Shown one piece after another: positions 34,501-46,500 of a DNA stretch of 64,000 nucleotides. This stretch comes from Tribonema minus. Its lineage: Eukaryota > Sar > Xanthophyceae > Tribonematales > Tribonemataceae. The stretch lies in NCBI GenBank assembly GCA_017506865.1, contig JAFCMP010000536.1:1612001-1676000 (forward strand), in the 5' to 3' direction. A program made the position numbers and the translations under genes. Under the pieces are notes generated by a model that did no database searches, was not told the origin of the DNA, and was given only the letters and a program-made list of their open reading frames with translations. Position 1 is the stretch's first letter. Each line of letters begins with the position of its first letter.

Positions 34501-37500
34501 TCCACCACTTTGATATTTAGGACTGCCGGTCCGTTGTTGACCACTTTGATAATCACAGGCTGACGGTAAGAGCTGCAAGCAGGGTTCAACTTTGAATTAC
34601 TCGTCACACCAGGTGAGGTCTAGGATAGGGCTAGAGGAAGGGCTAGGGTTTCGGGCTAGGGAATAGGGCTAGGGTTTAAGCCGCTCACCTCGTCGCCAAT
34701 CAGGGACTGAGCGCGCGCCGTAGGGTGAAGCAGCTCAAGGTCAGGGCTACGGTTAGGGCTGCGTTTGTTCTGTTTGATGTCATGCCGGGGACATATCTAG
34801 GCAGGGGTAGCGTTAGGGGTAGGGTTGGGGCAGCTTACCTCCTCGCCGATCATAGTCAGGATGCTGCAGCTGAAGGCTGGAGCTAGGGTTGGGGCTGCGG
34901 TTACTAACGCTCCACACACTTTGATGTTTTCAGGCCAAGAATAGATCTCGGTAGGGGTAGAATTAGGGTCAGAGTTGGGGCAGCTCACCTCCTCGCCGAT
35001 CATGGTCAGGGAGCGCGCTGTGGGGTGCTGCAGCGGAAGAGCAGTGGCGTGGCGTCAGATATCGTTTGGCGAGAGCTTGAGGTGCATCCACGTGAACTGC
35101 GAGTGTACTGGTCATGAGAACTGACAGTGTTCTGGTTCGTGCAGGTGATGCACAGCACACCGCTACTTCTGCAGTGTAAGAGTGCACTGAGCGCATGCAT
35201 CGTCATGCGCTGAGGTTGTGCATCGCGTAGACAGCAAAACAATCCCAAAAGAATTTTTCGTTGATACTTTTAGCTGGCGTTCACAAAGAGGCACTGCCCC
35301 TGAAACGCGAAGCAGAGCGCTGCACAGGGCTCCCATTGGTCGAGAGAGATGCCAACATTGCGGAGCCTCATCACGATAAAGACTGGAAAAGCTCATGTGC
35401 ACCAAAGCGCAGGAAACACGGCAAACGTGCAAACCACCAGCGCAGCGCACTGGTGTATCAATTGCAATGGGCGCGTGGCCATGGACTTCACCATGGGCTT
35501 GGAAGGGCAACACAAAAGCATGGCGCTGCCTCCGTCTTTTGCACACACTTCAAGTTCAACTCAACCCCCTCTCAGCACGACTCAATCATACCACACCATA
35601 GCTGTTGTCGTGTTTGGGGGAGGAGTTCACCTCTGTAATGTCACAATGGCGCCACTCACCATGGGCTTGGCGGGGGCGGTGAATCGCGCCGCTTCCTGCG
35701 CGTGCAGATCCTCGTCCCACCCATCCAGGTCGTCCTGGTTGATGTCCCCGTGCGATAGCTTTTTGACTGACAGCGACAGGATCCGGCGGGGGAAGGGGGG
35801 CAAGGGGTGAGGGGGGGGTGAGGGAAGGGGGGGGGGGGGAGTGTGTCGGCATAGATGTGTCAAAGCCCTCACGGGGAGGTCATCAAGGACCCCACAATGC
35901 GCTTGTGTTGAGGCTTGACCCACGCGCTCTGCATGCAGGAACGTGCCCGTGAGACGTGCATGCGCGCCGTGGCGTCTGCACTTTGAGGAACCTTGAGGCA
36001 CTTGTCTGCTGGACAAAACCTTTGCGCCACAGGCAGCACTTTCCAACAGCAAAGTCCGCTCTTACAGCAGCGGCACGCCCAGATTCGTGCACATGTCGAG
36101 CTCTGCAGAACTACTTGAACAGTGCAGTAAGCTCTGCAGAACTACTTCAACAGTGCAGTAGGGCAGGGCTGCACACCTTCGGGTTTTTGCAGCCCTACTC
36201 CGGACCCTTCCATGGCTCTGCGGTGCTGCCGCGCCTCTTCTGAGTCAGGGGCGATGTGCCCAAGCTTGAGCGCCAGGGGCTTGGGCGCGACCGCCGCTGC
36301 ATCTCCAAAGTCTGTGTCCCAATCTTCGTCTGCGGATGTCAACTGCCGGGGCAGGGGGGGGGGGGGGGCGCGGGGGGTGCGATTGCGTGACCAAGGTGGT
36401 TATTTTCCCAATCAATAGTATTGGGGGGGGTGCGCGTTTAAAAGTAACCGCGGCGGTGATCATCCCAACCAACACTATTTGACGTCCCGGACATGGGTTG
36501 CATCATTTCCATTGGATGATAATGCCGGAGTTTGTGTCGCGGTCCTTGTCGGTGGGCCTCAACTGCCGGGGCAGCGCAGGTGGGCGTTTGCAAAACTGCG
36601 GTGGTTATTGTCCCAGTCAACGGTATTTGACATGCATGGGTTGCATTACTCTAGTTGGACTGTAGCGCTGAAGTTTGCGTCCCGGTCTTTATCGAAAGAC
36701 ATTGACTGCCGGAGCAGGGTAGGAGGGGGGCAACAGCGCGTGTGTGTTGGCATAACCGCGGTAGTTCGGAGTGCATTGCGCAAGTGCCTGCGCACATCAG
36801 CTTCAGCTGTGCATACGCGTCAGCTGCCAGAAAAGGGCAGGGGGTGCGGGTGCGTCTGTGTCGCATGCATTAGGTACACCGAGTTGAGGCTTTCAGCAAC
36901 ATGGTGTGTCTCCATTCCACGGCATCAACTATTGCCTGGTGGGCCCGTTACAACAAGGCAACCCTAACGCCAACCCTAAGACCACACCCCGGTGTGAAGA
37001 GGCTTGAGGCTTTGCCATATAAACACCATTGGAGGTGCGCATCAATCCGCCGCTCATGTCAGCTTGAAACGCAAGCCATCCATCATTTTACCTTCCTGCA
37101 CGTTCCGCACGGCAGCTCTCAAAAACCATATCCACGCCTAATTATAACTGCAACACAAAGTTCAACAATTCATGTTCCGCACCGCAACGTCACCTCTGAC
37201 TCCACAGCGTGCCACATGGTGCTGGTGCGTGCGACTGCAGCTCAATGGCCCTGCCAGTGTTGACGCACCAAAATTTCAACCTACAACTTCAGCAAATCGA
37301 TTCCGCACCTGGCTGACTTGCCGCGACGGCGCCTTGGTCTCCGCGCGCCACATGGTGCTGGCGTGCGACTGGAGCTCGAAGGCGCTGCCGCTGTTGATGC
37401 TCACGTTGACGCTGGCGTTGCTGCCGCTCCGCTCCTCTACGCCCTCCTGTATCTGGTCGTACATGTCCTCCAGGTGCTTCTTCTCCCTGCGCGGCGGCGG

Positions 37501-40500
37501 CGACAGTAACCACAACACCATCGCAACTCAAAAATCATACGGAAAGCACTTCTGGTTGTATTGCAGCGGCAGGACAGTGGCGGCAATGTCATTGTGAGAC
37601 AGGCAATGAGCACATCAGCAGCACTGCTGGTTTGTCGTCCAGGTGCTTCTTCTCCCTGCACGGCGGCGGCGATGGTGACCGCAACACCATCACGACTCAA
37701 AAAAGCATACTTTGACGTATGCATCGCACTTCTGGTCATATTGCAGCGGCAGGACAGCGAACTTCAACAACATGAATGTGAGTCAAGCGCACGTCAGCAG
37801 CACTTTCGGTCGTACATGTCCTCCAGGTGCTTCTTCTCCCTGCACGGCAGCGGCGGCGGTGATCACAACAACACCATGACTCCAAAAGCGTACTTTGAAG
37901 TATGAACCGCACGTCTGGTCACATTGCGGCGGCAGGACAATGAACTTCAACAACGTGATCGTGAGTCAAGAGCACGTCAGGCGGCGGCGGTCACAACACC
38001 ACCGTAACTCCAAAAGTGTACTTTGAAGTATGCACCGCATGTCTGGTCGTATTGCGACGGCAGGACAGTGAACTTCAACATCATCGTGAGACAGGCAAGG
38101 AGCCCATCAGCAGCACTGCTGGTAGTATATGTCGTCCAAGTGCTGTTTCTCGCTGCGTGGCGGCGGCGACAGTGATCGCAACACCACCGTGACTCAAAAA
38201 GCATACTTTGGAGTATGCACTGCACGTCTGGTCGTATTACTGCAGCGCAACGAACTTCAACATCATCGTGAGACAGGCAATGAGCACATCAGCAGCACCT
38301 CCGGTGGTACATGTGCCATCTTCATTTTATCATTGCGCAGCGGCAGAGACAGTGGCCGCAACATTATTCCTGAGGCAATGAGCACATCATCAGCGCTCCT
38401 GGTTGTACATGCACTCTCGCGGTTGCTTCTCCATGCGCAGCGGCAAGATCACAGGTGATCACGATGTCAGAGTTTGCTTCGACAGATCATTACGCATCGA
38501 AGTACTACTAGCACACTGTGAAACCAAGTGTTCACGTATGTGTATGCATCAAGGCAATCATGGGTGGCACGGAACAGCAAGAGTCAACCCAGGGCTTCTA
38601 GAACTTGGTAGCAGTGCTTGAAGTATTGACCGCAAATGATGAGCCAGCACTTGCTCACGCCCTTTGCACGCAAACTTCAATGAAATCGTAAACGGGAGAG
38701 TCACCACATGCAGCAGGTGCGACACAGCAGGCGGCGCGTCACACACCTCTCGCTCAGACCCTGCCTGGGCAGCTTGGCGTACGTGCGCACCGTCCTGAGC
38801 ACTGCCTCCCTCTCCGTCAGAACGTGTGAAACCACTTCAAGTATTCAATGACGTACAAGTCACACCAGCTTTTCTTGTCTGACACTCTGCGGACAGCCAC
38901 GCCCGTTGCAGGCACATTTAACGCCCGTTGCAGGCACATTTAACGGAGAGTCACAGCACGAGGCAGGTGTAACATCACGGCGCGGAACGTCACGCACCTC
39001 TCGCTCAAGCCCTCCCTGGGTAACTTTGCGTACGTGCGCACCGTCTTGAGCACTGCCTCCCTCTCGGTCTTGGCGCTCGCGCCTTGGCTCACCAGTTGCT
39101 GCGGCAGCGCGCGGACCGTGGACGCAACAATGAGAGTAAGCAGTCAATGACATCTTGACGACGTTCCAACATCACCATCACAACATCGACTTCTATAGAG
39201 GACCTTAACACTCATGTTGCGCGCCGCAAGAGAAATTGACGATTGTGTTTTTGGCTCACCAACCGCTGCAGCAGAGCGGCGTGCAGAGACACGACCTTGA
39301 CAGTTGCCCGACAACATCTTGAAGATGCTGCACTCATGATGCATGCAGTCATCTGAGTGCTTGCAAAGTACTGCAAGAAGAAGCGGACTTCAGAAGTACT
39401 TGACAAGCGCTCCACTCGCAAGCGAAAATCATAGAAAGTACTCAAAGCAAGTCCGTAATTTTGACAGTGCCCAATCGCTCCCTTCAAAGGCATGCGAAGA
39501 ATGAGCGTGTCATAACATACAAACGATCACCACTACTCAAGCTGTGTTTGTGCATGCACAGCATCGAAACGCCCGCAGTGATATCTGACCACACCATGTG
39601 ACCTGCGCAGAGCCGTTTCGCTCTCTGGTGCATCAAAGTACAATATGAAATGGCAGGCACCATAAGAAGTCCAACGTCGGCTCACACTTCAGGTCTAGCG
39701 TTTAGACACATCGCACCCCACGTTAACTTAACTCTACTCTACGACTCAGTGATCACCAGCTTCTAACTGCACCACCCAGTGAGATGCTACCCGCAAAGCG
39801 TGCAGCGGAAATGGCGCGACTCCAGCGCTGGGCGTATGCTGCAGGTTTCCAGGAGTCAGTGCTCCGGTGATAGGGGCCATATTAGGGTTACATTCACGAT
39901 TCAAGTTACCTTGTCGTCGCCGATCCGCTTGAGGTGGTTCTTGGGGTCTTTGAGCCACTGGTGGGACAGGAGCTCCGCGGCGCCTGAGATGGCACGGGGG
40001 GGGGGGGGGGGGGTGCGCTAAGTGTTGCAGCTGCTGTCGCTGCTGCTGCCGCCGCTGCTGCTATCATTGCCACTGCTGCTGTCATTGCTGCGTTTGTTGA
40101 GGATGTACTGCAGCAACACATAGGTTGAGCAGGGCTGATGGTGCTACTGCTGCGGCTGCTGCTGCTGCTACTGCTGCTGCTATATGTCTTCCTATGGCCT
40201 CCTCTTGAGGTTGCCGCTTGAAGCATGGGCCGTCAGCAGATTGCGGGTGTACACAAGACGGTAGTCTAACCTGCGTGACACTGACTGAAGCAGGATCGCC
40301 GTGCGTCTGCGCATCGCGTGCAGGAGACAGATCTGCGGGGTTCTGCATGCAGAGCTGGAATGTTCCTTGCTGAATTTGACACAAGCTGCATACATAATCC
40401 CTCCGGGTAGCCCGTACTTACGCCACCAGTCTAGAAACCATCACCACAGTGCATGCGTGAAAATGCAAGCGCTGAAGCACTGGCAACAAGCCCGCTCGCT

Positions 40501-43500
40501 CTTGGACTAGGGTTAGGGCCAGGTTCGCAACGGACACTCACTTTTGCGCATGGCGGGCTCCTTCTTGAAGCACTGCAGCAGGAAGTCCTGCAGTACGGCG
40601 GTGATGCCCTCTGGCAGAGGAGGGTGGTCATCCTGCACATGGAAATCAGCCAACAGCAGCGCCTTCAGCCCATGGGGCACACATGCCATAGTACTGCAGC
40701 GCATGGGTGTGCCCTCGCTCCTGAGCGCATACACGCTATGTCTCCACTACAGAACTTGTGTGATGTCATATTTGCCTGCGAAGACCCGCCTCCCCGTGCC
40801 CAAGTAAATGGGGAACAGCTTTTTGACCCCCTGGCAGATGGAATATCATTATGTACACTGGGTCAGCAGGTGAGTGGTAGCAAGGTAATAATGTGGCAAC
40901 ACTCACACGACGCACTTTGACCGTACATCATGCTGAGGTATGTGGAGAACACTATCATACCAATTTGACAACTCGCGCGGTATGTAAGTATGCATCGTGC
41001 GACGGACCGTGCACGCCTGGCTGTGAGTACCAGCATGTGTTTGAGTACTTGTGAGCATCACCAGGCCCCATGACGCAGGTGCGACAGGATACGCACTGGC
41101 GATACCTGCTGATAGACGAAGGTACTTGCAGTGCAGTCAGATGCAGGGCGGTGGCAAGCACAGGCGAGCTAGTGCGTCAAATCACAGGCTTGAAGTTCTT
41201 GGTGAGGGTCCAATCAGCGGTGATTGATAGATGCTGCCCATTCATACTGGTAGCATGTGCTTGCGCCAAGCGTATAGTTCGCCAACATCAGCAACACAGC
41301 ACACATTACTCGCTCGTGCCACTTTCATCGGCAGATGTTCTGCGCGCAGATGCCGCAACCGTGGCACGCACCACCGATAACACCTGCTAACCCTCCTTGT
41401 GCAAACATGACGTTGGGGGTGCAGAATAGGGTTGGGGTCTGTTAGGGTCTGGAGTAGTCATGACCCGCATCCTTGCCCTAGCTGCTGCAATAAATGCGTT
41501 GTGATGGACTCTCACCTGCACAATTTTGTACAGCGCTGTCATCTGCTGCAGGTCGTAGTACGGCGGTTTGCCTGCAGGGGGTTAGGGGGGGGGGGGGGGG
41601 GGGGGGGGTAGGCAATCAGCAAGGTTCAGCATTTGGTGCACACCGTGCAAGGTTGAGCGCAGGAGCAGCAATTGATACTTGATCATAAACACTACAACAT
41701 TGTACGAAGTATGCAAGGTCCAAATATCCGATTGAGGAATGTTCTTCAGCGCTTCTGCATGGTCAACTTTTGACCGCCTTTCACATGAGAGTTGCTGGAT
41801 TTCCACCGCCTTTTGCCTGAGAGTTGCTGCGCGTCACGATGCAACAGTGGCCTGCTGCTCAGTGCTGTCGACATTTCCCTCATATGCGCAGGTGACCTTC
41901 AAACTATGTAGAGACCTGCAGCGCTGCCTGGTCTGATTTCTTCTTTTAGTGTAGCCCTCTTTGGGCGCAGAGCAAAAGTCAACCTCAAGTGCTGGCAGCC
42001 GCACCCGTGAGCAACTCCATGATCGCGCACGCAACGCTCCATGTGGATCGCAGGCACTCGCTGTGCCCTTGGCCTCTATTACCGCAGTCCATGAGGCCCC
42101 CTTGAGTGGAAAAACAGGCATCAACTTTAGGTACTTTGACATCACCTTCAAGTACTAAGCGCCATCCGTGCCTGTGAGCAACTCTCTGATGGTGCAGCCG
42201 ACACTCAATCATATGTTGGACGCGCTTATGATGCTCTTCGTATCATGGCCTCTGTCCATTAGCCCCCCTTGTATGAGAAAAACAGCCAATCTCAAGTAAC
42301 AACAGTTGCACTTGTGAGCAACTCGATGATGGTGCGGCCGACGCTTTTATATGTCTCACACGGCCCGTTGTGCCCTTCAATCTTCATGACCCTGTCCGTG
42401 TAGCCCCCCTTGCATGAAAAAGAAAGTCAACTTCAACTACGGAAAGTCCCACCTGTGAGCAACTCTATGATGGTGCAGCCAATGCTCCATATGTCGCACG
42501 CGCTCGTGGTGCCCTTCATCTCTATGCTGATTCATAGAGAGCCCCTTTTGAGCAACCCCATCAACTTCAACAACTAGTTTGACGTCACCTTCAACTACTA
42601 AGCGCCGTCCGTACCTGTGAGCAACTCTATGATGGTGCAGCCGACGCTCCATATGTCGCACGCGCTCGTGGTGCCCTTCATCTCTATGATCTCTGGCGCC
42701 ATCCAATAGGGCGTGCCCACCACGTCCATGTCCTCGCCCTCTAGGTTGTCGCTGAGCTTGATCGCGACGCCAAAGTCTGCCGTGGAAGGGGTAGGTTTAC
42801 GTCAGGGCTACAATTGGGTCAGAGTCCATCAGCCAATGACGAAAATGCGGGGGCATCAGCAGGTGACTGTTGCCCTCGGAATTGTCACTGAGCTTGATCG
42901 CAACGCCAAAGTCTGGCGGGGTAGGATGAGGGTTACGTCAGGGCTAGAATTGAGTCATACTCCGTCAGCTAATCACGAAAATGCGGGGGCATCAGCAGGT
43001 GTGCGCATTGAGTTTCGCCCTTGGAGTTGTTGCTGAGCATGATCGCGACGCCAAAGTCTGCCGGGGTAGGGTTAGGGTTTGGGCCACACCTGCAGTCTGC
43101 CGGCCAAGGCAAGGCGGTACGCTGAGCTATCGGCAGTACTCTGCGGAGTCCATGACTGCATGAAAGACCACGCAGGTCTCTTCTGTTCAAATGGCGGCAT
43201 ACTATGTAATAACCCACCTTGAATGTAATTATTGGGCGCACGCCCTCCGACATGCCACACCGAAAAGAAAAAACAGGGGGCATTGGGCATTCCTTGCGAA
43301 CCGCTAGCGTGAGGACTTGCGTCCCTGAGTTGAGGTGAAGGTACCCTACATTGCGTGAATGCATGCATGCACAGCGTGGCGCATAACCATGGCTGCAGAG
43401 CCGATGAGATCTTCAGATGCGACGCGACGTGCATCAAGCTACCGCAGTGCACTCGTGACCGCGCGCATTCTGACCGCCACTCCATCAGCCTAGTCAAATG

Positions 43501-46500
43501 ACGAGCAGTTGCGTTTGCGTCGCGGCAGCGCTCAACGTCACAGCGCTCAACGCCGCCGCGAGCGTCCCCGCCGCCTGCCGCGCACCTGCGAGCTTGAGCA
43601 CGCCGTTCTTGGTGGTGAGGATGTTGGCGCCCTTGACGTCCCTGTGAAGCACGCCCTGGTCGTGCAGGTACTTGAGGCCCTCCAGAACCTGCGGTTCAAA
43701 GTTGAAGTTTGAAATTGAAAGTTGAAGTCTCCTATTGAAAATTGATGTTGTGAGCAGAGGTGGCCGTGCCCATGTCTGAGAGGCAAGGCGATGCCTCGGA
43801 ACAAGTTGACGTTTCAAAATTGGAAGTCGAAGCGTTGAGCGAAGTTGGTTGAGTCCGTGGTGTGAGAGGCATGCTGTGCCCTATGACAGGGTAGTTTAGG
43901 GCGGATTTGGTGCCGAGTGCCGAGAAGGGCAATCAAGCACGTGAAATGTGTTAGCAGAGCGGAGCGCGGGCTTTCTATGATTGATCCTGGCGTGCAAATT
44001 CGCAAAAAAAAAACATTGGCAACTTGCACGTGTGCGCATGTAAACACCCTCAAGCATCAGGCTACGTGACAGCAGCGCTCACCTGCGTCATGTATATGGC
44101 CGTCAGCGACTCGGAGAAGTTGCCGAACTTCTTACACATGGCCGACAGGGAGGACTCCATGATCCTGCAGCGGCGAGGGGCAATGCCAAACAGCGTGCAT
44201 TGCTGCAGTTCAGAGACGCGAAGCTCGAGTGGCGGATGCTGCTGAATACTACTAGCCGTGGCGCACGGTACTCAGGTATGCAGGCATGTAGTTTGCATGA
44301 GCTTGTATGAAGGGCTGGGTGAGGGGCGCCACCGGCGCATGCGCCGCGCGTGGCGGCAAGAGGCGTATGTGCACACATCTCACCTAAATATAAAGCTACA
44401 TGCCGATACAGTCGATTGTGCCATGGTCGCCTTGCAACGTCACTGGCACACATCGCACGCTTTTCTGCCGTTGCGGGCAAGGACGCATGGGCGAACGCGA
44501 ACCCCACAACTTTAAGTTCCCCTACCCCTAGTTGCGCAACTGGAGCGCACGACGGCTGACAGGGGTTACAGTAATGAGGACTTCGCCCACCAAACGCTTC
44601 AGAAACTGTGAGCGAGAACGAGTTCCGGGTTGGCGAGCGCTGCAGGCGAGCATCGTCACACAAAAGCAGCCAGCATCAGTGCTCAGCGGAACAGGCACGC
44701 GCGGAGGCACTCACTCGAGGATGATGTGCAGGTGCGTGTCGGTCTGGATCGTGTCGATGTACTGCACAATGTTGGCGTGGTTCAGCTTCTTCAGCAGGTC
44801 GATTTCCATCTGCAGGAGGGCGTCGCGGGGGGGGGGGGGGCAGTGTGTGTGTGGGGGGGGATGCAGCAACATGACACTGCCAAGTGTCCACACAACAAGC
44901 CGATTTGGCCAGACACGTCCAAAACACGATCGGATGTGGGTCTGCAGCGAAGGGTGCGTGCACACTGTGAGAACTGGCGGCTTCTCGCTGAGCCCTGCAT
45001 CTAGCAGTTGTCCTCATCGCTAGAACCGAGGACGGTTCCCATGGTCCCAGCAGCAGCGCTCGGCGCATGACGCAACAACAGTGCTCAACTGCTGCGACGT
45101 GGTGGCGCTTCTTTGGCTACCGGAAGCACGAGTTGGCCACACACAAGGTACTACGTCGTCCTAAACTGAGGCGTGGTGTTTGTTGAGAAGGTTCAGCGCA
45201 CATCAATCTCCAGCGGGTCACCTGAGGCACCTTGCTGACTGGAAGCGTGCTGCGCAGGGCAAGGTTGGTGTCTCATGCTACCGTCATCCATTGGCAAAAG
45301 GGACCGATCTGAATGAAGCTGGTGAGTGCTGGCAGACGCTTTCCACGCGCGCACAAGCCGCTGCGGCGACGTAGCAGGGTCAACGTACAACACCCCCGTA
45401 CATGTTGGCAGTGATGCGTCGCGTTGGCGTTGCTGCGTCATGTACATATGCTACTTGCTGAGGATGGCGACGTTCAGACATTCTGCACGCCGCGTGGTGA
45501 TGCCATTCAACGGAGCATATGTGCTCATGACCTTTCCAGCTTAGGGTTAGGGTCAGGAGGTCACACACTCATACACAGTAGCAGCCTTGAGTATGCCGCT
45601 GCCGTGCAGAGTGCAGGCTCCTGCTTCGCGCAGTTGATGATCCTGCGCTTTTCACACGCCATGCAGAGCCGACTCACCACGAGCACCCAATAAGCTGAGC
45701 TCTCTCGACATACTGGGGTGAAGTTTCAACAGCAGCAACTGCGGGCCGCGCTGCCAGCAGTGCTTGACCAGCAATTTTGCAGCTGCGTGGCATGGGAGCT
45801 GGCAGCTGCCGCAAGCTTTGTGCCAGTCGTTCGGCGGCAGGTGAACGATCGGCAGTGCCGAGCGTTAACTTCACAATAAACTTCAACTTGAATACTGACT
45901 AGCAAAGCAATAAGAGTGAGCATCGCGCTGGCTCAGATTTGACTAATTATACCTGGCCAGCACGCGTTGTGAGTGTTACCACCGTACAAACGCATACGCA
46001 GCCGAACAACAACATCGCCATACGAACAACGTCGCGTTACGAAGAAAGTCACCAACTTTGTAGCACTACAAAAATGAAGCGGGCTTGCATTTTGCGTGCA
46101 ACGCGCACACCATCATTGCACGACACGAAATTTGGGTGTCATAATGTCTCGACATTCAAATCGCCTTGGCGTTTTGCCTGGCAGCCTGAGACAACAGATT
46201 TTTTACAGCAAGGCGTTGCATGACCCGCCCTCAAAGCAGGATCCCTGCAGACACAAGCTCCATTCGAGAGTTGCTGAGAGTAAACAACAAACAAATACTT
46301 ATATGGTACTAAAAACGAAAGGAAATCGTCAAGTTGTGCGTGACGACTGAGACGTGTACAGCACTAAAAGTGCTCTGCTCACCTTGATGGACGCCAACAA
46401 ATCGCCATTGATATTATGCAGCGCCACCCTCTGATACATGACACACATGACTATTGTCAAATCATGTGTTATGACACAGGCGTGTACTTGTTGCGTTCCA

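Larger units (their letters stand above)
32128..39098 (-). other. Kinase gene exons 10-17: linker
   Basis: Exons: 38998-39098, 37309-37486, 36177-36342, 35660-35766, 34989-35027, 33712-33828, 32677-32724, 32128-32220. The encoded segments are charged and low in complexity: [70 protein letters not shown] and [17 protein letters not shown]. Repeated acidic Trp/Phe-Asp motifs alternate with short helices. Exon 14 is only 39 nt and exon 16 only 48 nt. Phases join without conflict, but a missed small exon cannot be excluded. Confidence 0.78.
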
